Below are positions 11,194 through 22,223 of a DNA stretch of 64,000 nucleotides, in pieces. The stretch is from Apostichopus japonicus (Eukaryota; Echinodermata; Holothuroidea; Aspidochirotida; Stichopodidae): NCBI RefSeq assembly GCF_037975245.1, contig NC_092576.1, positions 2,227,501-2,291,500 of the forward strand, read 5' to 3'. How positions within the stretch are numbered: the first letter of the stretch is position 1; the number at the start of each line of letters is the position of its first letter. The notes beneath the pieces are model-generated. The model saw only the letters and a program-made list of their open reading frames with translations, had not been told where the DNA came from and did not search any database. The translations under genes were made by a program, and so were the position numbers.

Positions 11194-12232
11194 TCATAAT
11201 AATAAATGCATTTATATAGCGCTAATTTTGTACAAAACATTCAAAAGCGCTTAACAAGGAAAAAGCCAACCAGTCGGGTCAATCAGAATAAGCAAGCTTA
11301 AACAGATATGTTTTTAACTTTATCTTGAAAGCATCTAGGGTCAAGGAGTCGATACGCATCAATTCCACCGGAAGTGAATTCCACAACCGAGGTCCTTTGT
11401 AGGCAAAAGCCCTATTGCCTAATGTATTATGATTGATACAAGGAACATGCAGTGTGATTCGAGAATGTGAGCGCAAAGAGTAACAACTAGACTTCACCGA
11501 GATCATATCACATAAATACTTAGGTGCAAGACCTTTTAAACATTTAAATACTTGCAAGATTAGTTTAAATTCAATGCTTTGCGGTACAGGTAACCAATGA
11601 AGAGATTGTAAAGTAAAAGTAATATGACAAAACTTAGGAAGAGCGTAAATCAAACGAGCCGCTCCATTAAGTACCATTTGAACTCTACGAAGCTTATAAT
11701 CAGGTAAACCAATCAAGAGTGCATTACAGTAGTCGATGTGACTAATTACAAAAGCATTAATAAGAGTTTTAGTACAGTCCTCATCCAGGAATTTTCTGAT
11801 CTGACGAATATTATAGAGTCCATGGTATGCCCTTGAGCAAACTTTTCCAATATGAATGTCCATTGACATGTTGCTGTCAAGATAAACCCCAAGATTTTTT
11901 GCACTATCACATGGCTTAATATCCACGTTACCTACTTTTATCAACTGAACCCGAGTCTTAGCAACTTGTTGGCGAGTCCCAATTAAAAGAAACTCAGTCT
12001 TAGAATCATTGATCATTAGCCTATTACTGATCATCCAATGTCTTATTTCGAATATAAGTGATTGCATTGCCAGAACAGCCCGTTCCTCAGATAACAGAGA
12101 ACCAGCATTGAAAGATAAATATAATTGTGTATCATCAGCATAACTATGTGCGTTAGGAAGGTGTTTAGAGACAATGGTAAACAACTGAGAAACTGAGTCT
12201 CCAATATAAATTTCCTTTGTGATTGCCGACAA
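11194..12232 (-). pseudogene. CR1/L2-like LINE relic: C-terminal reverse transcriptase part and 3' end
   Basis: A minus-strand open frame of about 317 codons (12232-11279) starts inside the RT palm: HSYADDTQLYLSF holds the YxDD active-site pair near residue 31. It continues through the thumb and the C-terminal region seen in CR1/L2-type elements (HWLPV, FKLILQVFKCLKGLAPKYL, RLWNSLPVELM). The frame begins at TTG, so no real start is present; endonuclease and the RT fingers are missing. Downstream is a 3' end with GCGCTATATAAATGC and a short ATT-type simple repeat (about 11194-11210), as is common for this LINE group. It cannot be active. It lies antisense to no known exon, within the gene A intron and in the same direction as gene A. 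Confidence 0.85.
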
Positions 12233-12269
12233 GTCTTAGTATTGCCGTCCTGGAAACTAATGTCTAGTT

Positions 12270-12898
12270 TAAACGAGCAATCAGTCGTTTAACTTTGTTC
12301 TGCGCATCGACGTACTGAGGACAGGTTATAGATGATGCCATGTGATTTGCGCGAGTTCCAGAGTTGCCACGTTTGCAATTAATGCACGAATGTTTATCTG
12401 TCTCGTCAAAGGAGATTTTGCATAGCCTGGTTTCGTGGTCATTTGCACAGATGGCACAAGAAGGGGTGGTTTTTTAGAGCATTCTTTATGATAGTGCCCA
12501 AACAGTTGACATATGCTACATCGCTTGACATGGAATCTATCATAAATTTTGCAGGAGTTCATACCCAAGATGATACGATCACCATGTGTTTTCATGAAGT
12601 CACGAAGTGATGGGGACACATTGAATATGGCTTGAAAGACGGTTTCATCATTTCTCAACGGCTTTGAAACAAGATGAGTAATATGATCTCCAAGAGTATT
12701 GATTTCAAAATATTCTTCCAACCAACGATTTTGTTGAAGTAGAACAGGCAAAGGGTCATCAGTAAAGGACGAAGAAAACCCGACAACTGCAATCGTTGGC
12801 ACCATGGTACCAGCATGGTACCAATCGTTGGCAGCATGGTACCATGTGTGCAATTGGTGGCTTAACTTGGTATCCAACTTTAGTAAAGGATATGCCAA
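12270..12898 (-). pseudogene. LINE ORF1-like gag relic with CCHC zinc knuckle
   Basis: A minus-strand frame (12898-12326, TTG at its edge, so open upstream) encodes an ORF1-like protein with the knuckle CSICQLFGHYHKEC (C-x2-C-x4-H-x4-C). Near 12400 the reading shifts: another frame carries CINCKRGNS, NHMASS and CPQYVDAQNKVKRLIARLN before a TAG near 12270, which looks like a second Cys/His motif and the natural end of ORF1. The frame break marks it as decayed. ORF1 and the RT piece lie about 40-90 bp apart in the same direction, so they are probably one element that lost its endonuclease and RT N-terminus. A short ATGGTACCA-type duplication sits at about 12800-12845. Confidence 0.7.
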
Positions 12899-15621
12899 GC
12901 ATAATTAGTGAATTAGGCGCACCTAACTGATGTTAATCTTGGTTCCTTCGAAAATGAACTTATTCACACTAGGCCGGCGGGCAATTACAAAATATTGGCA
13001 ATTGATAAAGCAACTTGACATAACGCTGACCCTAAAAGTTCACACCACAAGGTAAATGCCGTATGAATTATTCCAGAATAAATAAGAATTAAATAAACCT
13101 AATACCTTCGTAGGCTACAATGAATTTAAAGTTAAAAATGTGTTCATATAAATGGTATTAAATCACTATCATATATTTCGCTATAATTAATCTAAGTATG
13201 GTTCAATTCATTTCTACGTGTAGGCAGTTTCTCCTGTTACTAGTGTTAATACGTACACGATGTGAGCATATACGCACAGTGCTCAGTCTGAGTCTGTGTA
13301 GGCCCTGGTTTAGACTTACATTACAACCAAACGTAACGTTTAAGCGGTTGCCGTAGGTGTACAAAGTTAGACACTAAAACAGCAAAATCGACAATTACCT
13401 CACAACGCGGTGATACAAATTCCTATTATATTTAATCCATAGGCCTGACAACAGCTTACACGAGTTTTACTTAGTACACTTACCTGCATATGCTACTCAG
13501 AGAAAACTAAAAATAAATACAATCGCTTTGAAAGCATCGCTAGTGGTAATCGTATCGTATAGACAACCCAATAGAAAAGTATGTAATGTGATCAACAGAC
13601 ACATTAATAGACAAACAGTTATAGACAAACACACGTAGCGTCAATTACTATACACGTCTACTACAGTATAGCGAGTAACACGTACTGTGTGCTGTAGTAG
13701 CCGTGACATTCATTCTTAGTAAACGTGACGTAATGAAGGCAATTGAGGTTTCTATCGGGGGAGGGGGGTGTATACAGTGGCTTGAGTACAATGGTATAAA
13801 TAATTATGCATGTATGTGCTCGGGTACGTGTTGTGTGTGTTCGGGATGGGGAGGAGGTAGGTCTCGTTGACTTAATTGGGGAATTTGTCCGGAGCGTGAA
13901 AGGGGGGGGGGGGGTGTCATGGTGTGAGTGCTTTGAGTGCAGTCAGTTTTATTTGCTCAGTATTCGCAGTTTATTTGTCGCCTTCAGAAAGAAAGGAAAC
14001 ACAAAAGTACGGTAAGATCAAATAAGTACTACATCAAGAGAATAAAACATCGTGTTTTGGTTGTTTTTGTAGAGGAATTGCAGAGCGACAATTTGTAGTA
14101 GCCGAGTCGAAGTTTTTTGTAATAACAGTTGGTGTATTTCTCAAGAACTTTCATAACTTTATTAAATTTCGTTAAAGAATGTAATACTATTTTATAAGTT
14201 CATAAAAATTACAATTTGGCGAGGTTAGTAAATGCTACAGTACAGAAAGGAGCCAGCGTACTACAAGTAATGAACACCGGTTTGCTAAAGTTTGAATTAT
14301 TTGGGCGGATCGAATAATTGAGCAAAGCCTACTCCACCTACACATACCTCCACCACAGGGATAGTAAGATTCCTTACTATGGTTGGCCTCGTTATGAGAT
14401 TATTATGATTTTACTCGTATTTTCTGGTTATAGGAGGAAAGTCACTAATGGCACAATGTAGGTGCCACCTAAGCACTAAATGGTTAAAACTTAGAATTCG
14501 GTGAGATTGCGGAATATATTCAGTCTGTGAAGACATATAATTAATAAATCGCAGTAATTATTGGTTAAGCACCCTCAAAGGTCTGCCCAATAAGAATTAT
14601 AGACTTATAGCCTTTAAGCCTTATTTAAATTCATTATGCTATCCAGATACACTGCGTTAATTGCTTTCCGATGAAGGGAACCTATATACCATTGATAACT
14701 AACTGTGTATTTCGTCATCAGTACATAATTTGGGAAGGATTACGTCATAAATGAGCATTATTTAGTTTCAAGCCGTACAAATGCATTAGACAGTATCTTT
14801 TGGACAAGAGTATTTCCATTGAGGGGAGAGTCTAAGGGTCTCGTTCGGCAGTTGATGGGTTGATAGTTCGACGAGTTCATTGGTACCGCCATTAACCCTG
14901 TGTAAGTGATAACTGTTGTGTTGTCTACGTCATGATATCTTAACGTAGATTTGCCAAAAGTTTACAAATGAAAGCAGACTGTACTGGCTGTCATCCTATT
15001 TATATCGTATAAAACTCCTTGTAAAATACCGGGTCAGCGATCTGGACCATGTTTACTTCTCGGCGGGGGAGGGTGTAGGCGGCGTTAATATCCCCATCGT
15101 GAGGGCAGAACAAAAAACAAGGGCTATCAAAATCACTCACTTGAAAAGAGATGTTGTAAATCTTATATTGTACAGTACATAAATATACAACATGTATGTG
15201 CGGTACAACCGAAACAATGAACCTTCTTCAACATAATTTCAAGAGGAGCCCAATTAACATTAACATTCTTTCTTTAAGTTTAAAAGATGAATAAGAAATT
15301 GAATCCCATTACCTCCGTTTGACTCATAGTTTCGTGCTGGAATAAAAATTACTGTAATGTGTACCAACATTGGACCTTCACACACATGTTCAGGCCATGG
15401 TACACAATATTATATTTCAAGATCGCAATTAGGATTTTTAAGGAACGGTTTCGGGCGTATTTAGAATGAATATATATGTGAATGATTTGTGGATAGCTAC
15501 TCACTGGTATATTATTTATCGATTATCGGAGCATTCTAACTAAATTGTCAGAATTGATTTTAAATAGTTTTGAGAAAGGTCACAATTCGAAGACAGCAAA
15601 CTGGGATACATAAATATCACA
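12899..15621. other. Intron of gene A
   Basis: No coding exon supported. It contains a poly-G run (about 13901-13914). A segment at about 14390-14470 (TTATTATGAT...TTTCTGGTTATAG...) recurs diverged at 16855-16935. The plus-strand open frame at 13806-14015 passes through poly-G and looks like chance. Confidence 0.55.
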
Positions 15622-15629
15622 TCAATAAT

Positions 15630-15730
15630 CAGGGGCGGCGATTTGTTTCAAAGATTGGGGGGGGGGGGAATTGCTTGGGTGCAGGATTGTAGCAACTTTC
15701 AATTGTTCACGCGCTTTGTGATATTTTGTG

Positions 15731-15771
<41 letters not shown>

Positions 15772-16583
15772 ATATGTATATACCTATTTTCCTTTTTTTA
15801 TCGGCAAACTAAATTTCATTAAGGATGCGGTCCGTCTAGTTAATTCATTTCGATAAAAAGTAAAATCTACTTTCTGTCTGTGACATTTTTTTTGGTGATA
15901 TTTAGTAATTATAGCGACACGATTAGACAGGCGGGTAGCCAGGAATTTGCCAAGTGAGTTGGCGAAGATTGTAGGCAAACTATCTAAGCGTAGCGTCACC
16001 ATGTTTTGGCGCGAAGCGTAAAAGAAAACTTTGGCCGAAAATGCCTCCCAGATCGCTGGAAATGGCACCTCCCAGGCCTTGTAAGTTGCATCTAAGCGTT
16101 TTGCTATTTTGAAATTACTAGCGATATCATAAAAAAAATATGCTCGGGGGGGGGGGGGGCGGTCGCCCAAAAATGTTTGTGAAAATTCGGGCAATATGAT
16201 GAGAATTTTTCGGGCACCTACTGAAAGAATAATAATTCTGCAATGTGTTTTTCAATGGTTAAACGATGGTTAAACAATCATTCTAACCAATAGGGATAGG
16301 TAATAACACGGAAACTGATTGTATGTTATTGGCATGTGATGTAACAACCGATGAAAGCCTATATGATATGCACATTAACATGTTAAACGCGCGCGGAACG
16401 CTCATACAGCCCCCAAACAGCCGCCAAATATGATTTGGATAAATAATCTTACGCATTATTTTCTATTTATAGCCACAAAAAAAACTATGACACCAAATAT
16501 TGGGGGGATATTAGATACTATCCCACCCACCTAAAATAATGGGGGGACATGTCCCCCCCGCCCCCCCATAATCGCCGCCCATG
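15630..16583. mobile_element. hAT-like non-autonomous element, 954 bp
   Basis: Left end CAGGGGCGGCGATT (15630-15643) and right end, reverse complemented, CATGGGCGGCGATT: 13 of 14 match. The ends are flanked by a perfect 8-bp target-site duplication, TCAATAAT, at 15622-15629 and 16584-16591. CA-G ends with 8-bp TSDs are the hAT hallmark. No transposase: the 136-codon minus-strand frame at 16194-15784 shows none of its motifs. Inside, 16140-16440 is related in inverted orientation to the 17793-18273 element, and about 15950-16100 is related to 18770-18880, so it is a mosaic. It includes an (AT)n(GT)n tract (15731-15780) and poly-G runs (about 15657 and 16147). Confidence 0.88.
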
Positions 16584-16639
16584 TCAATAATTATAATATA
16601 CCTCTTTACATATGCCTGTGTACTTTGAACTCACCGACG

Positions 16640-17320
16640 GAGACAGGTTGGAACATGATGCATTGTGGAAGCAAAATATCATAAACTCACGCGTAATTTA
16701 CAATCATGCAATATAATGCTTAGCTGTCAAAGCAAATATTTGCTTTCACCTTCAAGCTGTGAATGTCACAAAATCTCCCTTTCACTGCAGAGCATAGTCT
16801 ATTCTACACGCCTTTATATATCTGGATTCATTCCTTCAGTCGGGCGGTGTTGTTCATGTGTGAGTTATTATGATCTTATTATGATATTTCTGGTTATAGA
16901 AAGATCGTTCCTAACAGGACAATGCAAGTGCGAATAATGAGCTTATAATATCAGCGATATTGCTGGAACAGTGGACGTACATACCGTACGTACGTACATT
17001 GGGTCGTACCTCTCACAACGACATAATATACCTCGCGCAAGAAAAGTATCTGCAACATGGAATCATCAGTGTCATAGATTGCTCTGCAAACATTAATGTA
17101 ACAGAGGGCGCAATTCTGTATAGCACAACGTAAACATGTTCGCTACTTTCGATGTTTTCACACTATACAAACATATTGGTTTTGTTTTAGCAACACTTTT
17201 CTTCTCTGAAGAGAGGTTGAAATATGGCGGTGCATTGTGGGAGGAGCTTAGTAACATTCTAAGATCATGTACAATTAACAATCACGCAATCTAACGCTTT
17301 ATTTGTCAAAACAACTAGTT
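16640..17320. repeat. Diverged local duplication
   Basis: About 16640-16740 (GATGCATTGTGG..., TTTACAATCATGCAATATAA, TGCTTAGCTGTCAAA) recurs as about 17225-17315 (GTGCATTGTGGGAG..., ATTAACAATCACGCAATCTA, GCTTTATTTGTCAAA). In addition 16855-16935 resembles 14390-14470. These are old, diverged intron duplications without coding content. Confidence 0.55.
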
Positions 17321-17454
17321 TGGGTACACAGGCGCGTATCCAGGGGGGGGCGTTGGGGGCGCTCGCCCCCCGGGTAAGAAAAAGAGGAGAGAAAAAAAGA
17401 GAAGAAAAAGGGAAAAAGAGGGGAAAAAGAAAAGGAGTAGAGGAAGGAAGGGAA

Positions 17455-17537
17455 AAGAAAAAAAAAAAAGAAAGAGAGAAAAAGGAGAAAAAGGAGAAAA
17501 AGGAGAAAAAGGAGAAAAAGGAGAAAAAGAGGGAGTA
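17455..17537 (+). repeat. Purine minisatellite (GGAGAAAAA)n
   Basis: About six GGAGAAAAA-type units within a 180-bp purine-only stretch (17380-17537). The open frames on both strands are Lys/Glu or Phe/Ser low-complexity and not genes. Confidence 0.9.
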
Positions 17538-17792
17538 GAAGATAAACGCCAAGACCTCGGGAAGAGAAAGAGGAACAGTCATAATTACAGCGCTGATCCC
17601 TATTATATACACAGGGTAGCCAGTGACAGATCGAGGATTACGGAGGGGACGTGCGCGTCACCCTACCCCTTACACCGACAACTCCATTTTTGACGTTCCC
17701 TTTTTCCAACTTACAAGGCCTGGGAGCATATCAGCGAGCATGAAAATGCATGTTCCAGGATGAACAGGCTCAAAACTGTCTATGTGTGTAGT

Positions 17793-18273
17793 CAAATGCG
17801 TAGGGAGCTCAATTGGATTTGGGGGCTGTAACGACTTGCCCGAAAAATATAACCAAACTTTTTCGCGCGCTGAGCGCGCGTTCAACATGTTAATGTCAAT
17901 ATTATATAAGCAAGCATCGGTCATTACATCGCATGGCATCGTGTGCCGTAAGGTCCGTCAAAGTTGCGCAGTATACCGCCGGATGCTAATGTAAACAACG
18001 AAATGTCTTATGTAGATGGAGAAAAAGCATACAGGTCCAATTATGTCAAAACCCTCTTTTACAGTAGTAATGGCGAATTAGTCGGCCAAGCTTAGAACTT
18101 TATTTTAATTACTAGAGATAATTTTTAAACTATTCATTTCCTTAAGCTACATCATTGCTATTTATTTTTCTTTCAGTAGGTGCCCGAAAAATTCTCAGCA
18201 TATTGCACGAATTTTCAGGTGGAAAAATGGTTGGGGGGGGGGGGGGCTGCAGAACCCGCCTCCTACGCCTATG
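17793..18273. mobile_element. Nested hAT-like MITE, 481 bp
   Basis: Inserted inside the 17329-18933 element. An 8-bp perfect duplication TGTGTAGT flanks it (17785-17792 and 18274-18281). Left end CAAATGCGTAGGGAGC and right end, reverse complemented, CATAGGCGTAGGAGGC match at 12 of 16. It contains CTTTCAGTAGGTGCCCGAAA followed by ATTCTCA (about 18170-18198), shared inverted with 16200-16225 of the 954-bp element. A solo left-end fragment of this family is at 56683-56757. Because it interrupts the outer element it inserted later. Confidence 0.85.
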
Positions 18274-18938
18274 TGTGTAGTGTTCGGTTTCGAAATATCT
18301 GATACCGGAAATATCTGGTATTTTTCATTTCCTTCAACGAAGTTTTATAATAGCCGTAATAAGAGGTTTTAATTGTACACCAATAAATTAACTGAAAATT
18401 TCCTGACCAACATTCTTCATCATACTTCCCTCTACTAGTGCAATTTTGACCTGTCTGTTAGGGGTTGAAGGAGGTTTTCTATATTGCTTTTCCATAGATT
18501 GAATTTTTTTCAACATTATGAATTGTTTTGAAGTGATTTTATTCACGAGAAATGTGAACTTTCAAATTCTGAACAAATAATGGGCTAAAAACCTTGAAAA
18601 GTAGGGCTTTCGGATATTGTAGGCCGTGACGTAGAATCACTTACAAAAGCAACGAATGATCCACAGGACATGCAATGAGGTCGAACATGATGTGTGACTG
18701 GTGACAATCTTCAAAAAGGTTATGGATGGAAAAAAAAAACTATTGGGAAATACTTGCTTCTCAGGCAAAAGTGTACATCTGGTTCGTAATTTTCAAGCCC
18801 GAGAAGTGCCATTTCCGGTGATCTGGGGGGTATCAAAACCAGAAATTTTCTTGTACGCTCCGCGCCGATGGTGGCGCTCCGCTAAGATAGTAATTCGCGC
18901 CCCCCGGGTTAGAAAATCCTGGATACGCGCCTGGTACA

Positions 18939-19202
18939 GACTCATAATTTACAGAGACAACACATAGTTGCGATTCGTTTGCATGCATAATGAATATACC
19001 CTGAATAATGTTGTGAGGTCTATATTTGTATTTCTTTTAACAGACGTTGCGGTGAATCGGAGTTGTTTTGGCGACAGATCACCTCTGAACTGACTGTCAT
19101 GAAAGAGTTTCACAAACTGCATATATAAGTAAGACTCACTACATTTACAAACAAAAGACCCAATGTGCCCGATGGGATGGCGCGATCTCACAGCCCTGAC
19201 CG
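18939..19202. other. Intron sequence between elements
   Basis: Unique-looking AT-moderate sequence between the 5-bp-TSD element and the minisatellite. No feature supported. Confidence 0.5.
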
Positions 19203-21591
19203 TACCAGGGGTACTGAGTAGTTGTGACAATGTCATTGTACTGAGAGTAGCTGTGATCTTTCAGGGGGCTGAGTAGCTGTGACATTGTCAAAATACTGAT
19301 AAGCTGTAGTAGTACCAGGGTAACGATAAGCTATGAAATTGTCAACGTACTGGGTAGCTTTGGAGGTACTGAGGTCCTGAGTAGCTATGACAGTGTCAGG
19401 GCACTGAGTAGCTGTGACGGTGACACGGTACTGAGTAGCGCTGACCATGTTAGGGGTACTGAGTAGTTGTGACAGTACCAGGTTACTCAGTAACTGTGAC
19501 AGTACCAACATACTGAGTAGCTGTAGTAGTACCAGGGTAATGATTATCCGTGACAGTGTAAAAGTACTAAGTAACTTTTGAAGTACCGAGTTACTGAGTA
19601 GCTCTGAGAGTGGCAGGGCACTGAGTAGCTGTGACCGTGCCAGGGATACTGAGTAGTTGTGACAGCGCCAAAGTACTCGATATATGTGACAGTACCGACG
19701 TATTGATTAACTGTGACCGCGTGCAATGTACTGGGTAGCTGTGACAGTGACAAGGACATGATAGTAGATGTGATCTTTCCAGGGTGCTGAGTAACTGTGA
19801 CAGTGCCAAAAGTACTTGGTAGCTGTGACTGTGTCATGGTACTAAGTAGTTCTGACAGTGACAGTATACCGAGTATCGCAGTCAGTGCCAGGAGTACTGA
19901 AAAGCTCTGACAATGGCAGGTTACTTCCCAGCAAACACAAACACGTTTTTAAAACGTTATTAAAACGTTACGTCTTTTGTTTTGATTACGTTATTTGTGG
20001 TGTTATAAATATGTCACGAAAACGATTTCAGGGTATTATTTCAAAACATTTTTTCGTTAAAACATTAATATCACATAAATATACCATTAATATCTCATAA
20101 AAACGTTATGACGACGTTTTTATAACACCACATTTAACGTTATAAAAACATATTTTTGAGGCTCTTTTAAAAATGTAATGAAGCGTTTTGTGTTTGCTGG
20201 GTTAGTGTATGTAACAGTAACAGTGGGCAAACTAGCTGAGACAGTTCCTGGGTACCTAAACCTGTGACAGTGGGTACTAACTATTTTTGAAAGTACCATG
20301 AAAAATGAGTAGTTTGTGACAGTGCCAGGGTATTGAGTATCTCTGACAGTGATACTGAGTAGTTGTGATAGTGCGTTGATACTGAGTAGATTTGACAGTA
20401 CCATGGTAACTGAGTAGTTGTGAAAGTGCTAATGTAATAAGTAGTTGTGACAGTGCTATGGTAGTGACTAGCTGTGATAGTGCCAGGGTGCTGAGTACTT
20501 TTTGACAGTACCATGGCAAACTGAGTAGTTGAGAAAGTGCCAAGGTACATAGTAGTTGTGACAGTGCAAAGGTACTGAGTGTCCCTGACAGTGCCAGGTG
20601 TACTGAGTAGTTCTGAAAGTTAATGGGTTCTGAGTAGCTATGGCAGTACCAAATAATTGTTAGCTGTGACAGTGCCATGGTACTGACTAGCTGTGACAGT
20701 GTCGTAGTGCCAGGAAGCTGTGACCGTAGTTGGTACGGATTAGCTGTGGCAGTTTCAGGGTACCTACAGCTGTGAAAGTGCAAGGATACTGAGTAGTTTT
20801 GACAGTATATGACAAAAGAGTAGTTATAACAGTGTCAAGGTATAGCTGCGACAGTGCCAATGTACAGAGTAGCTGTGACAGTGCTGTGGTACTGAGTATT
20901 TATGACAGTAGTAGGGTACTGACTAGCTGTGACATTTCCAGGGTACCTACATCTGTGACAGTGTCAGAATACAGAGCAGTTTTGACAGTGCCATGGGAAT
21001 TGAATAGCTGTGGCAGTACCAGTTACTAAGTAGCTGTGACAGTGCCAGGGTACTTAGTATACCGGACAGTCCCAGGGGCACTGAATATTTGTGACAGTGT
21101 TAGGTTACTGAGTAGCTCTGAGAGTGTCAAGGTACTTAGTAGCTGAGTCGGTGTCAGGGTACTGAAAAGCTGTGACAGTGCCAAGTTACTGAGTACCTCA
21201 GACAGTGCGAGGTTACTGAATAGCTGTGATAGTACCAACATACTGAGTAACTGTTATAGTAGCTAATACTGAGTAGCTGCGACATTGTCAGGGTACTGAA
21301 TAGCTGTCACAGTACCAATGTACTGATTACCTCAGACAGTGCGAGGTTACTGAATAGCTGTGATAGTACCAACATACTGAGTAACTGTTATAGTAGCTAA
21401 TACTGAGTAGCTGCGACATTGTCAGGGTACTGAATAGCTGTGACAGTACCATGTACTGAATAACTGTGACAGTAGCAAAGTACTGAGTAGCTCAGAAAGT
21501 GCACGGGTACCGAATAGCTGTGACAGTACCAATATACTGAATATCTGTGACAATGCCAAAGTACTGAGTAGCTATGACAGCGACAGGCTAC
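19203..21591. repeat. 27-bp minisatellite, about 2.4 kb
   Basis: A long array of diverged units approximating GTACTGAGTAGCTGTGACAG followed by TGCCAGG. Units differ at many positions, which points to age, but a recent higher-order duplication is visible: about 110 bp starting at 21194 reappears almost unchanged at 21328, a 134-bp shift equal to five units. The array is interrupted by the foldback MITE at 19927-20201. Because 27 is divisible by 3, both strands stay open for long stretches and give spurious Ser/Thr/Leu-rich frames. It sits in the intron just downstream of the NACHT exon. Confidence 0.95.
19927..20201. mobile_element. Foldback MITE with CCCAGCAAACAC ends, 275 bp
   Basis: Starts CCCAGCAAACACAA and ends with the inverse TTGTGTTTGCTGGG. 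The inverted similarity continues inward: GTGGTGTTATAAA on the left faces TTTATAACACCAC on the right, and ACGTT words are abundant on both sides. It cuts cleanly into the 27-bp minisatellite. A target duplication is not clear; TT or TTA is possible. It has no coding capacity. Confidence 0.82.
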
Positions 21592-21607
21592 TGTTCTCTA
21601 GAGAACA
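21592..21607. other. Perfect 16-bp palindrome at the minisatellite edge
   Basis: TGTTCTCTAGAGAACA is its own reverse complement and lies exactly where the minisatellite ends. It could be a dimeric protein site or chance; it has no spacer, unlike steroid-receptor elements. Confidence 0.4.
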
Positions 21608-22223
21608 CATGAATGTCCGATTTATTAGTCTAGGGCTTGCGTATGTCATGACATAAATTCCCAATACTTTTGGGGCATCTTTTCTTACAGATACATGATC
21701 TGTTTCTGTACACAAGCTGAATATCTTTCTTTTTAGTTATAAGTTCAATAAGCAGAATTGTAACTACTGCTTCATACAAGTACAATTCTACTTCTGTCTG
21801 ATGACGGTTCCAGAATGAGGTATCGTTCAGGCTGATTAGTTGAGATCAATATAATTTATTTGGAATGTATTGACTGTAACATACAATTTGAACTTGCATT
21901 GATTTCGTGAGATATGCACTATAATGTATAAGAGAAACAATTTGGTTGAACAGTTTTGATAAAGTGATATTTAATAATGACATGTTGCAGGGTGGATTTT
22001 TTTTATCTGAGTGTAGTGTAAATGCAAGTGTATACAAATATTACACAAATATTCATACTAGAACTACAGTGGGACCTCTATTATGGTAAACACTACCAAA
22101 TATTAATTTAATTTAATCTGAGAGTCCTTTTGCGCCTTAGAAAAGTATCATCAAGGGGAAACCTGTTTCTCGGTTAGCACTTCACAAAACAGTGGGTGAC
22201 ATCATCATATAATGTATACTTAC
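21608..22223. other. Intron just 3' of the NACHT exon
   Basis: AT-rich; begins at the GTAAGT donor of the NACHT exon. No other exon supported; the 63-codon minus frame at 22037-21846 has no recognisable features. Confidence 0.6.

Larger units (their letters stand above)
17329..18933. mobile_element. TIR element with 5-bp TSD, hAT-like ends
   Basis: Left end CAGGCGCGTATCCAGG (17329-17344) and the exact 16-bp reverse complement at 18918-18933. GTACA directly flanks both sides (17324-17328 and 18934-18938). After removing the nested 481-bp element and its TSD the body is about 1.1 kb. The CAGG start is hAT-like, but the duplication is 5 bp rather than 8, which may mean a 5-bp-TSD hAT subgroup. 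Subterminal sequence on both sides contains CGCCCCCCGGGT. No transposase frame is visible. A purine-rich GGAGAAAAA minisatellite lies near its left end. Confidence 0.85.

Noticed and set aside
15784-16194. 136-codon minus-strand frame inside the 954-bp element, considered as a transposase
   Set aside because: No zinc finger, DDE or hAT dimerisation motif; crosses poly-G and sequence shared with non-coding relatives.
17265-17612. Phe/Ser-rich 115-codon frame and its Lys/Glu-rich antisense
   Set aside because: Both are products of the purine minisatellite.
19233-21241. Many Ser/Thr/Leu-rich open frames of 70-168 codons
   Set aside because: They read the 27-bp minisatellite, whose unit length keeps any frame open; starts and ends do not agree with any splice signal.
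21592-21607. Palindrome considered as a glucocorticoid-type response element
   Set aside because: Half-sites are in the opposite order and lack the 3-bp spacer.
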